Source of the DNA: Paenibacillus sp. Soil750
GTDB lineage: Bacteria > Bacillota > Bacilli > Paenibacillales > NBRC-103111
Direction of reading: 5' to 3'
NCBI RefSeq assembly: GCF_001428045.1
Contig: NZ_LMSD01000044.1
Location: 186,001-250,000, forward strand
Length of the DNA: 64,000 nucleotides
A program made the position numbers and the translations under genes. This document shows, one piece after another, positions 52,315-61,800 of this stretch (position 1 is the first letter of the stretch; every line of letters starts with the position of its first letter). The notes beneath the pieces are model-generated. The model did no database searches and had not been told where the DNA came from. It saw only the letters and a program-made list of their open reading frames with translations.

Positions 52315-54114
52315 ATGAGTAAATCTAGTAAAGCAGTAAAAAAACCACTGTTGGTATTGTTTGCTAGCCTCTTCATGGTTTCTGTAGCATTGACTGGCTG
52401 TGGAGATGAATCTAACAATAAGGCCACATCAACGGAACCAAGTAAGTCACCAGACTCCGGTACTGAAGCCACATCCAAGGCTGGTACAGGACTAGATCAC
52501 AGTAAACCGCTGACGATTACCGTCTTTAACAATGCAGCAAATTATCAAGGAGAGCAGAAAGGGTGGTATGGAAAACTTATTAAGGATAAGTTCAATATCA
52601 CTTTGAACATTCTTGCTCCGCAGGTAGCCGGCGATCAGCTATACAAGACAAGATCGGCAGCAGGAAATTTGGGCGATCTCCTGATCGTCAATAACGCTCA
52701 GTTGGAAGAATTAATTCCAGCCGGTCTGATTATGGATCTCACTGATAAGATCAAGAATACGCAGTACCTGTCCAAATATGTGGTCAACCATTTCAAACCT
52801 TTCAATGCAGCATTTGAAAAAATAAATCCGAATGGCAAGATTTATGCGTTGCCGACTTTTGAGGCAGATACTTCACCAACAACATACTCGGAGCAAATCC
52901 CTTACTCAAGCCCAATAATGCCTTGGGATTATTACAAGGGAGTTGGGGCTCCCAAGCTAAACAATCTGGATGATCTTCTGAATGTACTGAAACTTATGCA
53001 TGAGAAATATCCGAAGACTCCGGACGGTAAAGCGATAGCTCCGATCACCTTGTGGAAGGATTGGGACAGCAGAGGCACGATGGAAAATGCACGCTGGTTG
53101 AGCAATTGGTACGGGTATGAGCAGCCAGAAGGAACCACGACCATCCAGTTGAATGCAAAAGGCAACATCGTTCCGCTCATTGATGACAACAGTATGTACA
53201 AGAAGATTCTGCAATTCTATTTCAAAGCAAATCAGATGGGTTTGGTTGACCCTGACTCGCCTACCCAGGATTGGAACAAAGTATCGGAAAAGCTGACCAA
53301 CAAGCAGGTACTCCTCTTGTGGTACTCATGGGAAACAGGGTTCTACAATTCAATTGAAAGAGGCAAAAAGGGTGACGGGAATGTTGCTATTCCAATCGCT
53401 GACACGCACATCCTTCAGGCAAGCGATGCCTATTACGGCAATGGAAGAGTATTTGCAATCGGTTCCAAAGCCAATGATCCGGATCGGATCATGGAATTCA
53501 TGGATTGGCTTACTTCTCCTGAAGGCCTACGCTACTATGTGAATGGATTTGAAGGCTTCAACTACGAAAAGATGGCAGACGGTAAATTTAGGCTGACCGA
53601 GGTGGGTCAAACCGCATTCCAGAAAAATACACCTGTTCCGGATGAGTACGGAGGCGGCGGATACCAGGACGGACAAAGCAAGCTCAACACGATGATCATA
53701 AGCGATTTTGCCAAAGATCCAATGAATGGGGAGTTCTATAACAGCAATTACTGGAGTTCAACAATTGAAGCGAACAAGACAGCGTTAACGACGGAGTGGC
53801 AGAACACCTATAAGGCAGAAAACGCAACGGATTACTACCTGAAAAATAAGATGATCGATATCGTTCCCAATATCAATACAAGTTTAGGAAGCGATTCATC
53901 AGAAATTAAAAACAAACGCAGCCAGATTTCTGACTATGTAAAGAATACATCATGGAAAATGGTATTTGCAAAGAATCAAGCAGAGTTCGACAAGCTTTGG
54001 GAAATGATGAAGAAAGATGTGATAGGCCTCGGTTGGAATGATGTCTTTGCCTCGGATACGGAAAAAGCGCAAAGAATTATTAAAATGCGTGCCGAAGCAT
54101 TAGCTAAAAAGTAA
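52315..54114 (+). CDS. Extracellular sugar-binding lipoprotein, LplA-like
   Basis: 599 residues from ATG 52315 (GGGGG six bases upstream). Signal peptide with lipobox VALTGC, Cys near residue 29, then a Ser/Thr/Lys-rich linker. Large LplA-type binding protein: ITVFNNAANYQGEQKGWYGKLIKDKFNITLNI, NLGDLLIVNN, ADTHILQASDAYYGNG and RIMEFMDWLTSPEGLRYY. It captures an oligosaccharide at the cell surface for the two permeases just upstream. Ends at a strong terminator. Confidence 0.92.
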   Translation: MSKSSKAVKKPLLVLFASLFMVSVALTGCGDESNNKATSTEPSKSPDSGTEATSKAGTGLDHSKPLTITVFNNAANYQGEQKGWYGKLIKDKFNITLNILAPQVAGDQLYKTRSAAGNLGDLLIVNNAQLEELIPAGLIMDLTDKIKNTQYLSKYVVNHFKPFNAAFEKINPNGKIYALPTFEADTSPTTYSEQIPYSSPIMPWDYYKGVGAPKLNNLDDLLNVLKLMHEKYPKTPDGKAIAPITLWKDWDSRGTMENARWLSNWYGYEQPEGTTTIQLNAKGNIVPLIDDNSMYKKILQFYFKANQMGLVDPDSPTQDWNKVSEKLTNKQVLLLWYSWETGFYNSIERGKKGDGNVAIPIADTHILQASDAYYGNGRVFAIGSKANDPDRIMEFMDWLTSPEGLRYYVNGFEGFNYEKMADGKFRLTEVGQTAFQKNTPVPDEYGGGGYQDGQSKLNTMIISDFAKDPMNGEFYNSNYWSSTIEANKTALTTEWQNTYKAENATDYYLKNKMIDIVPNINTSLGSDSSEIKNKRSQISDYVKNTSWKMVFAKNQAEFDKLWEMMKKDVIGLGWNDVFASDTEKAQRIIKMRAEALAKK

Positions 54115-54127
54115 AAAAAGTAATTTT

Positions 54128-54165
54128 AATGAATGAGGGATATGTATGAATATCCCTCATTCATT
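54128..54165 (+). terminator. Terminator of the uptake operon
   Basis: A perfect 16-bp stem AATGAATGAGGGATAT / ATATCCCTCATTCATT with a 6-base loop, then TTCTG. Confidence 0.8.
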
Positions 54166-54268
54166 TTCTGATTCTAGACGAATACACCGTCCGTCGATGA
54201 TCTTCTGCAGTTTCTGGCAAGGGCACTTTCGTGGGAACTAGTTCGCATGATGAAAGGAGAAATTAAGG

Positions 54269-55786
54269 ATGCTTAGAGTCGTAAATGTTGAGAACGGATG
54301 GGTACAAGGGCAGCCGGTAGCCGATCCCCGGATCACGAGCTTCAAAGGGATTCCATTTGCCGCGCCGCCCATAGGAGAGAACCGCTGGCGTGCTCCACAG
54401 CCAGTCAAAGATTGGGAGGGCACACGCAAAGTGTACGAATTCGCGCCGGTTTCGATGCAGGTCAGACAAGAAATCGACGACAACAATATTTATACCCGGG
54501 AATGGGCCGTGGAGCCGAACATCGCCATGGACGAGGACTGCCTCTACCTTAACGTGTGGACTCCGGCTAACCGTGCCGATGAAAAGCTGCCGGTGTATGT
54601 ATGGTATTTCGGGGGAGGCCTGCAGGTAGGTCATACGGCTGAGATGGAGTTCGACGGGGAACGCATCGCCCGAAGGGGTATCATCGTGGTTACGATCAAC
54701 TATCGTCTGAACGTGTTCGGATTTCTATGCCACCCTGAAATCACAGCGGAATCGCCGGAGGCTCCCGCCAACTTCGGCCACCTCGACCAACAAGCTGCTA
54801 CAAGATGGGTCAAACGCAATATCGCTGCTTTTGGCGGGGATCCGGACAACATCACCATCGGCGGACAATCTGCCGGAGGCGGAAGTGTCATGAGCCAGCT
54901 TACTTCACCGCAGAACAACGGCCTCTTTCAGAGAGCCATCGTGCAGAGCGGGGTATTCACAGAACTCTACCCCGGAGTCCGCACGCCCAGGTTTCTGCGC
55001 GATTTAGCGGAAGCCGAACAGGAAGGCGTTCAATTCTTCGAATTTCTCGGTGTTTCTTTGCTTGCGGAAGCCCGGAAGCTGGATGCGGTTTTTCTCCGAG
55101 ACAAGATGCTGGAGTACAAGGCGTTCTGGGGCACCGTCGTCGACAATAAGTTCAATGTTGGCAATGCGTTCGAATTGTTCCTTCAAAACAAGCGTCTGCA
55201 GGTACCGGTGATGTTCGGCCATACGTCATCCGAGTTCTTCAACGCTCCGAAGGCCGTTTCGCTGGACGAAATCAAGGACTTGGCCATGGAACTATTTGGC
55301 GACGATGCCAATGAATTTCTTGAAGTTTGCGGATTTACGTCAGGTAACTTCGATGAGGTCTTGAAAAAAGCTTCGGTAAGTGGCATCGAATACGCGATAC
55401 GGATTGCCGGGCAGGCCAATGCGGATACCGGCGCCAATCTCCCGCTTTACTATTACAATTTCGATGCGGAAATCCCGGGTTGGGATAACCCTGGAACGTT
55501 CCACTCGGTGGATCTCTGGTTTTTCTTCGAAACCCTCGCCAAATGCTGGAGGCCGTTCGTCGGCAAACACTACGATCTTGCCCGCCAAATGTGCAATTAC
55601 TGGGCGAACTTCATTCATTGTGGAGATCCGAACGGCAAAGATTCTACGGGAGAGGACATGCCGAGCTGGGAGATCTATACGCCAAAGGCACCGTACGGCA
55701 TGCGATTCGTGGATCAAGCCGAGTTTTCCATTGAACAACCCAGCGAGATGATGCAGTTCCTCGTGAGGCAATATTTCAAGAGATGA
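54269..55786 (+). CDS. Type B carboxylesterase (para-nitrobenzyl-esterase family)
   Basis: 505 residues from ATG 54269 with GAAAGGAG upstream. Nucleophile Ser201 in GGQSAGGGSV; oxyanion region VYVWYFGGGLQVG; EDCLYLNVWTPA near residue 92; an acid and a His near the C-terminus (GTFHSVDLWFFFE). No signal peptide, so cytosolic. In a polysaccharide locus it may remove acetyl or feruloyl groups from imported oligosaccharides (inferred). GC-rich relative to neighbours. Confidence 0.87.
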   Translation: MLRVVNVENGWVQGQPVADPRITSFKGIPFAAPPIGENRWRAPQPVKDWEGTRKVYEFAPVSMQVRQEIDDNNIYTREWAVEPNIAMDEDCLYLNVWTPANRADEKLPVYVWYFGGGLQVGHTAEMEFDGERIARRGIIVVTINYRLNVFGFLCHPEITAESPEAPANFGHLDQQAATRWVKRNIAAFGGDPDNITIGGQSAGGGSVMSQLTSPQNNGLFQRAIVQSGVFTELYPGVRTPRFLRDLAEAEQEGVQFFEFLGVSLLAEARKLDAVFLRDKMLEYKAFWGTVVDNKFNVGNAFELFLQNKRLQVPVMFGHTSSEFFNAPKAVSLDEIKDLAMELFGDDANEFLEVCGFTSGNFDEVLKKASVSGIEYAIRIAGQANADTGANLPLYYYNFDAEIPGWDNPGTFHSVDLWFFFETLAKCWRPFVGKHYDLARQMCNYWANFIHCGDPNGKDSTGEDMPSWEIYTPKAPYGMRFVDQAEFSIEQPSEMMQFLVRQYFKR

Positions 55787-55848
55787 CGTAATGATCGGTG
55801 CTTAGCCATGCAAGAGTGTCGAACGAGCCGTCGTTCCTCTACTTCGTT

Positions 55849-55866
55849 GACTGTTTTCAAACAGTC
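55849..55866. promoter_or_regulatory. Short perfect hairpin between esterase and AraC-family gene
   Basis: GACTGTTT / AAACAGTC with a 2-base loop; no T-run follows, so it may be an operator for the AraC-family gene or a weak terminator. Confidence 0.4.
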
Positions 55867-55922
55867 ATATATGCTATTAAATAATTGATTATTTGTCATT
55901 TTTTTGATATTGGAGGATCATT

Positions 55923-56717
55923 ATGACCAACATTTTCTATGTTGAGTATGATGCTGTACACGCAAGCAATTTTGTGTTCGATATCCCTGAAGGCCATAAC
56001 TGTTGGCTGCTCGTCGTGACCCACACACCTACCCTGTTCTGGGTCAATGAAGAATTGAAGGAGTACCCGGCTCACAGTGGAGTTTTATACCATCCCCATC
56101 AAAAAATTTATTACCGGGCCTGTACGGAACAATATAAGAACGACTGGATTCGTTTCGAATCCAACGAATGTTATGTAACGGAAACATCACTTCCATTCGG
56201 AGTACCATTTTCATTGAATGACCCTGAATACTGCCACAAATTATTCCAACTCCTTGTCAGCGAACACTCTTTTCAAAAGGATTATAAAGAATCATCCATT
56301 GACTACTTACTGAGAACCCTGTTTAACAAGCTGCTGGAATCTTACTTTCAAGAAGTAATTACGCCCAACTACTACAACTTGTTAACGCTTCGGACCGCCA
56401 TTTACAGTAATCCTAGCCAGGACTGGGCAGTTCCGAGAATGGCCGACTCTATCCGCATCAGTCCTGGGTATTTGCAGTCAATATACAAGAAGACTTTCGG
56501 AATTTCTTGTATGGATGACGTGATTACAAGCCGCATCCGCCAAGCCAAGGAATATTTGTTGCAGGGCTCTCTGTCCATCTCGGAGGTCTCTTTACGCTGT
56601 GGGTATAACAACGTGGAGCACTTCTGCCGTCAATTCAAGCAGATTACGGGCTCTACACCAAGAAAGTTTCACAAGCAGGTGGAAGGTGCGTCTGTTGAGA
56701 GGGCCGCCAAACCGTAA
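55923..56717 (+). CDS. AraC-family transcriptional regulator
   Basis: 264 residues from ATG 55923, RBS TTGGAGGATC. The N-terminal half is a cupin-like sensor part (HNCWLLVVTHTPTLFWVNEELKEYP). The C-terminal half has two helix-turn-helix units: DWAVPRMADSIRISPGYLQSIYKKTFGISCMDDV and SISEVSLRCGYNNVEHFCRQFKQITGSTPRKFHK. Presumably activates the flanking glycoside genes in response to a sugar signal. Confidence 0.9.
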   Translation: MTNIFYVEYDAVHASNFVFDIPEGHNCWLLVVTHTPTLFWVNEELKEYPAHSGVLYHPHQKIYYRACTEQYKNDWIRFESNECYVTETSLPFGVPFSLNDPEYCHKLFQLLVSEHSFQKDYKESSIDYLLRTLFNKLLESYFQEVITPNYYNLLTLRTAIYSNPSQDWAVPRMADSIRISPGYLQSIYKKTFGISCMDDVITSRIRQAKEYLLQGSLSISEVSLRCGYNNVEHFCRQFKQITGSTPRKFHKQVEGASVERAAKP

Positions 56718-56787
56718 CTTACACGATCGAATACAAGCCTGCTGATTAGAAATAGAATCCGATTGTAAAGTGAGGAAGGCAATCGTT

Positions 56788-59094
56788 ATGAGTGAATCGC
56801 GTTTAGAGCACAAAGAAAGACTGTTTTTTCACTCCCCAGCCAAGCAGTGGGAAGAAGCATTACCCATTGGCAACGGACGGCTGGGAGCTATGGTTTTCGG
56901 AGGGCCATGCTCCGAGCGATTGCAGCTTAATGAAGATTCCTTATGGTATGGAGGACCGAGGGATCGGCATAATCCGGATGCTTTGGAACATCTTCCGGAA
57001 ATTCGCCGCCTCATTTTTGAAGGGAAGCTCAAAGAAGCCGAGTCCCTCGCTTCGCTTGCCTTAACTGCAATCCCTGAAACCCAGCGTCATTATGTGCCGC
57101 TCGGTGATCTGTTTCTTCATTTCTCAACATTAGACGATAACCAAGTCATCGATTATGAACGGGAGCTCGACATATCAGAAGCAGTGGTTAGTATTTCCTT
57201 TAAGGCGGGTAAGGTGCATTATCGTCGCAAGATCTTTGCTAGCTATCCGGACGGCGCGATTGTGATTCGATTGATGGCTGATACGCCGGGCCAAATTTCC
57301 TTTACGGCAAGAATGGGAAGGGAAAGGTTCCGATACGTAGACCATATCCGCACAGAAGATGGTAATTCGATCGTGATGAGCGGCAATAGTGGCGGAGGTG
57401 TTAACTATTGTGGTGTATTGATGTGCAAACCAGAGGGAGGCCAAATGCGTACGATTGGAGAGCACTTGGTCGTGACCAATGCCGATGCCGCCACATTGGT
57501 CATTACCGCCGCTACGGATTTTCGAGAGTCCGATCCTCAATCTGCAGCGTGTGCGAATGCCAAGCGTGCTGCTTCACGGACGTATATCGATTTATTAACG
57601 GCCCACATTGAGGATTATTGTAAACTGTTTGAGCGGACGTCGTTAAGGCTTAATGCTGTATTCAATCCTGTGGAACAAGACACTTCGACACGATTGGAAC
57701 GGATGAAAGCTGGAGCTGAAGACCCCGGACTTCTAGCTTTATATTTTCAGTATGGCCGTTATCTGCTTATTGCTTCAAGCAGACCGGGATCTTTACCTGC
57801 GAATTTGCAAGGGATTTGGAATAAGGATATGTTGCCGGCCTGGGACAGCAAATTTACCATTAACATTAATGCGCAAATGAACTATTGGCCGGTTGAGATC
57901 TGCAATTTACCCGAATGCCATGAGCCTCTCTTTGAATTGATTGAACGGATGATTCCAAACGGCCGCCGAACCGCTCAATTCATGTATGGGTGCGGTGGCA
58001 GTACTGCTCATCATAATACTGATATTTGGGCGGATACTGCACCGCAGGATCTTTATCTGCCCTCTACATATTGGCCCCTTGGTCTTGCATGGTTATGTCT
58101 GCATCTTTGGGAACATTATCTATTCGGGCGGAATGAGGCTTTTCTGAAACGTGTTTATCCCATAATGAAAGAAGCGGCTACTTTCCTTGTTGATTATATG
58201 GTCGAAATTCCGAGTGGAGTGCTTGTCACTTGCCCCTCTGTCTCACCTGAAAACACATATAGATTGCCGAGTGGGGAAACGGGCGTGCTTTGCTATGGGC
58301 CATCCATGGATAGCCAGATTGCTCGCGAATTGTTTCTCGCATGTCTAGCTGCAGGTGAACAGTTAGAGACGGATATGGACTTCTTGACAACGCTTAAACT
58401 TACAATAGATAAGCTGCCACAGCCCCAGATTGGGCGTCATGGACAAATACAGGAGTGGATTGAAGACTATGAGGAAGTGGAGCCAGGACATCGTCATATC
58501 TCACACTTGTTCGCTTTGCACCCGGGAACACAGATTACTCCAGAGAAGACGCCAAGCTTAAGTGCTGCTGCTCGCCGGACACTTGAGAGACGACTTGTAA
58601 ACGGAGGCGGACATACAGGCTGGAGTCGCGCCTGGATTGTGAATTTTTGGGCTCGGCTGGGAGATGCGGAAGAAGCATACGAAAATGTAACTGCCCTTTT
58701 GACACACTCCACATTGCCCAACCTTCTCGATAACCATCCGCCGTTTCAGATAGACGGCAATTTTGGCGGGACTGCGGGAATCGCAGAAATGCTGCTGCAA
58801 AGTCATGCTGAAGCCATCCATTTGTTACCATCTCTTCCTAATTCATGGTCCATTGGCGAAGTAACAGGGCTCCGCGCCCGCGGTGCGGTAACGGTAGATA
58901 TGGCATGGAAGGACGGTCAATTACAGCGTGCTGTACTGAAGCCGGACTATAAAGGGGTGTATCGTATTCGTTGCAATCTGCCCATCCAATTATGGATTGA
59001 AGGGGAGATTTATGAGCCAACGCAACTCGACGCATCAACCTATTTGTTTGAGGTGGAGGCAGGGACTGCGGTTCATGTACTTGCTAATCTGTAG
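56788..59094 (+). CDS. GH95-family alpha-L-fucosidase/galactosidase
   Basis: 768 residues from ATG 56788 with GAGGAAGG upstream; the GTG at 56770 in frame would include the RBS. GH95 signatures: PIGNGRLGAMVFGG, LNEDSLWYGGPRDRHNP, FTININAQMNYWPVEICNLPE, HHNTDIWADTAP and FQIDGNFGGTAGIAEM, covering the (alpha/alpha)6 barrel catalytic residues. No signal peptide, so it acts on imported oligosaccharides. Followed by a GH43 gene. Confidence 0.93.
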   Translation: MSESRLEHKERLFFHSPAKQWEEALPIGNGRLGAMVFGGPCSERLQLNEDSLWYGGPRDRHNPDALEHLPEIRRLIFEGKLKEAESLASLALTAIPETQRHYVPLGDLFLHFSTLDDNQVIDYERELDISEAVVSISFKAGKVHYRRKIFASYPDGAIVIRLMADTPGQISFTARMGRERFRYVDHIRTEDGNSIVMSGNSGGGVNYCGVLMCKPEGGQMRTIGEHLVVTNADAATLVITAATDFRESDPQSAACANAKRAASRTYIDLLTAHIEDYCKLFERTSLRLNAVFNPVEQDTSTRLERMKAGAEDPGLLALYFQYGRYLLIASSRPGSLPANLQGIWNKDMLPAWDSKFTININAQMNYWPVEICNLPECHEPLFELIERMIPNGRRTAQFMYGCGGSTAHHNTDIWADTAPQDLYLPSTYWPLGLAWLCLHLWEHYLFGRNEAFLKRVYPIMKEAATFLVDYMVEIPSGVLVTCPSVSPENTYRLPSGETGVLCYGPSMDSQIARELFLACLAAGEQLETDMDFLTTLKLTIDKLPQPQIGRHGQIQEWIEDYEEVEPGHRHISHLFALHPGTQITPEKTPSLSAAARRTLERRLVNGGGHTGWSRAWIVNFWARLGDAEEAYENVTALLTHSTLPNLLDNHPPFQIDGNFGGTAGIAEMLLQSHAEAIHLLPSLPNSWSIGEVTGLRARGAVTVDMAWKDGQLQRAVLKPDYKGVYRIRCNLPIQLWIEGEIYEPTQLDASTYLFEVEAGTAVHVLANL

Positions 59095-59149
59095 AAATCA
59101 ATTATGTATATGTATGAAAGAAATATCGAATTTAGCAAGGAGTGAACGG

Positions 59150-60571
59150 ATGAATATGAACATACAGGCACGAAATCCCTATCTTCCATCATGGGAATAT
59201 ATTCCCGATGGAGAACCGCATGTTTTTAACGGCAGAGTTTATGTATATGGCTCTCATGACCGTTTCAATGGGCATGCGTATTGCTTGAACGATTATGTCT
59301 GTTGGTCGGCACCTGAGGATGATCCGGCAGACTGGCGGAATGAAGGTGTGATTTACAAAAAAACAGATGATCCGCTTAATCCTGATGGAAGCATGTGTCT
59401 GTATGCACCAGATGTCACGGTTGGTCCGAATGGACGTTATTATTTGTACTACGTCCTTGACAAGGTTTCTATCGTTTCGGTCGCTGAATGTGATACCCCG
59501 GCCGGCAAATATGAATTTTATGGCTATGTTCGATATGCTGATGGAACACGTTTGGGGGACAGAGAAGGCGACGAGCCACAATTTGATCCAGGAGTGATGA
59601 CAGAAGGAGAAAGAACGTACCTGTATACCGGTTTCTGTGCAGCTGGGGACAAGTCAAGAAGCGGTGCCATGGCTACGGTCCTGGGCCCCGATATGCTCAC
59701 GATTTTGGAGGAACCGGTATTTGTCGCGCCAAGTGAACCTTACAGCAAAGGCAGCGGATTCGAAGGGCATGAGTTTTTTGAGGCTCCTTCTATAAGGAAG
59801 AAAGGCGATACGTATTATTTGATTTATTCATCCATCGTCATGCATGAACTGTGCTACGCGACCAGTAAATGTCCAACAAAGGATTTCGTATATCAAGGAG
59901 TCATTGTCAGCAATAATGATCTTCATATCGACTCATACAAACCGGCAAATAAACCCATGTATTTTGGCGGCAATAACCATGGTAGCATTGTTGAGATGAA
60001 TGAAAAGTGGTACATTTTTTATCATAGACATACCAACGGAACGAATTTCAGCCGGCAAGGTTGTATCGAACAGATCGAATTTCGCGAAGATGGTACGATT
60101 CCGCAGGTGGAAATGACATCCTGCGGTTCGAATGGAGGGCCGCTTGACGGTCGAGGGGAGTATCCTTCGTACCTGGCTTGCAATCTGTTTTGCAGGGAAG
60201 AGGCGTTATATACAGGAGATCCCGGGGAATGGATGGACAGTGGGTTTCCGAAGATTACCCAGGATGGGAAAGATGGAGATGAGGAGATCGGTTATATCGC
60301 CAATATGAGGGATTCCGCAACAGCCGGATTTAAATATTTTCAGTGCGATGGGATCAAGAAAGTCAAAATCAGGGTGCGTGGATATTGCCGTGGTGCCTTT
60401 GAAGTGAAAACATCATGGGACGGTCCTGCTCTCGGGAGCATATCGGTTGTATTCTCGAATATATGGAAGGAATATTCTGCAGATCTCGTTATACCGGATG
60501 GCATACAAGCATTGTATTTCACGTTTACGGGTACGGGAGGCGCGAGTCTAGCTTCATTCACATTGGAATAA
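59150..60571 (+). CDS. GH43-family glycosidase with C-terminal beta-sandwich
   Basis: 473 residues from ATG 59150, RBS AAGGAG; the longer frame from 58997 overlaps the GH95 gene. Five-bladed propeller GH43 features: PDGEPHVFNGRVYVYGSHD near the start, YAPDVTVGPNGRYYLYY, and FFEAPSIRKKGDTYYLIYSS containing the general acid Glu. Residues about 345-473 look like a CBM6-type sandwich. Probable arabinosidase or xylosidase acting with the GH95 enzyme. No signal peptide. Confidence 0.9.
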   Translation: MNMNIQARNPYLPSWEYIPDGEPHVFNGRVYVYGSHDRFNGHAYCLNDYVCWSAPEDDPADWRNEGVIYKKTDDPLNPDGSMCLYAPDVTVGPNGRYYLYYVLDKVSIVSVAECDTPAGKYEFYGYVRYADGTRLGDREGDEPQFDPGVMTEGERTYLYTGFCAAGDKSRSGAMATVLGPDMLTILEEPVFVAPSEPYSKGSGFEGHEFFEAPSIRKKGDTYYLIYSSIVMHELCYATSKCPTKDFVYQGVIVSNNDLHIDSYKPANKPMYFGGNNHGSIVEMNEKWYIFYHRHTNGTNFSRQGCIEQIEFREDGTIPQVEMTSCGSNGGPLDGRGEYPSYLACNLFCREEALYTGDPGEWMDSGFPKITQDGKDGDEEIGYIANMRDSATAGFKYFQCDGIKKVKIRVRGYCRGAFEVKTSWDGPALGSISVVFSNIWKEYSADLVIPDGIQALYFTFTGTGGASLASFTLE

Positions 60572-60683
60572 CCAACATATGACCCTGCTCTTTCCAGTGC
60601 TAGAACGGATACATTTCCGCTTACGATCGGCTCGCCAAAGGGTAACGGGGGCGTGGTTTCGATGCGATCCCGAGAGACCTGAT

Positions 60684-60775
60684 TAAACAAACGGAGAACG
60701 ATAGCTTAACAAAGATCAGCAGGCTGCCGGATAACTCGGTGTTCTGCTGTGCTAACGAGCAAGAATGTATAACAA
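60684..60775. repeat. Composite dispersed element: arm, imperfect hairpin, arm
   Basis: TAAACAAACGGAGAACGATA, then AGCAG...CTGCT (60718-60748), then GTGCTAACGAGCAAGAATGT. Confidence 0.65.
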
Positions 60776-60780
60776 GAAAG

Positions 60781-60815
60781 AATCGGCCCGATCGATGAGA
60801 TCGGGCCGATTTTGT
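60781..60815. terminator. Bidirectional terminator
   Basis: A perfect 13-bp stem AATCGGCCCGATC / GATCGGGCCGATT, 5-base loop, then TTGTA; close to the stop of the minus-strand regulator. Confidence 0.8.
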
Positions 60816-60820
60816 ATCAA

Positions 60821-61660
60821 TTACTCCGATAGAAGGTTATTAAGTTTGGGGAGCGTATCGTTATCGTTTGCCGGTATATTGATCGTGACCGTAAGGTGGG
60901 GAGAATCAGATACAAGAAACGAAATTTGTTCAAATACAAGTAGTCCGGCTGTCGGATGATGATTAATTTTCTTTCCTTCAGGTCCATTCAGAACATTGTG
61001 CTGCGGCCACCATGCTCTGAATTCCGCACTTACCTGATTCAAATCCCCGATGAGTTCCATCCACCAAGGATCGCCCACGAATTTACCGTAACTGGCGCGA
61101 AAATGAGCTAAACGATGCCGAGCATGCGTTTCCCAGTTTCCTTGAAGCAATTCACGCACGTATCGCGAAGTGAACGTTCGCCAAACAGTATTGCGCTCGC
61201 GCGTCGACATAGCCCCATAATCCCCATAAATCAAGCTTGCTGCCTTGTTCCATGCAACAATATTTAGGCGCTGATCGGTAACATATGCCGGACTCGTCCC
61301 TTGTAGGTCAAGGAAGTTCTGAAGTGTCAGACTAATGGTGTTTTCGACTGGCGTCAGATCGGCAGGCAACTGCTGGAGGGCCAGCAAAAATAAATGATTC
61401 CGCTCATTCGAATCAAGCTGGAGAGCCCGAGCAATGTTTTCTAGCACTTGAGCCGATACCTGAATATTTCGCGCTTGCTCCAGCCATGTATACCAGTCCA
61501 CACTGACGCCTGAGAGCTGCGCCACTTCCCCACGTCTAAGTCCCGGCGTGCGCCGACGGCCCATATTAGGCAGACCAACTTGCTCAGGTGAAATACGGGC
61601 GCGACGCGTCCTCAAAAACTGCGCCAGCTCATCAAGCCGCGTGTTGTTTGATTGTTCCAT
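60821..61660 (-). CDS. HTH regulator of the XRE/MmyB type
   Basis: 279 residues from ATG 61660 (MEQSNNTRLDELAQFLRTRR), RBS AGGAG eight bases upstream. XRE-type DNA-binding domain with GLRRGEVAQLSGVSVDWYTWLEQARNI, then the MmyB-like ligand-binding domain (VTDQRLNIVAWNKAASLIYGDY, WETHARHRLAHFRASYGKFVGDPWW, INHHPTAGLLVFEQISF). Family members regulate nearby oxidoreductase or transporter genes, possibly by binding fatty-acid-like ligands. Divergent from the DHA2 pump it probably controls. Confidence 0.9.
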   Translation of the reverse strand: MEQSNNTRLDELAQFLRTRRARISPEQVGLPNMGRRRTPGLRRGEVAQLSGVSVDWYTWLEQARNIQVSAQVLENIARALQLDSNERNHLFLLALQQLPADLTPVENTISLTLQNFLDLQGTSPAYVTDQRLNIVAWNKAASLIYGDYGAMSTRERNTVWRTFTSRYVRELLQGNWETHARHRLAHFRASYGKFVGDPWWMELIGDLNQVSAEFRAWWPQHNVLNGPEGKKINHHPTAGLLVFEQISFLVSDSPHLTVTINIPANDNDTLPKLNNLLSE

Positions 61661-61800
61661 AAATTTGCTCCTGTCCATTGTCCGACTCATATCGTAGGAG
61701 AATTACACCTAGGATAAACCCTCATCTTATACTAGTATATAATCCATTATACACTTTCAATGTGACGAATACTTAATTTTGCAATGGAAGGGGACTTACT

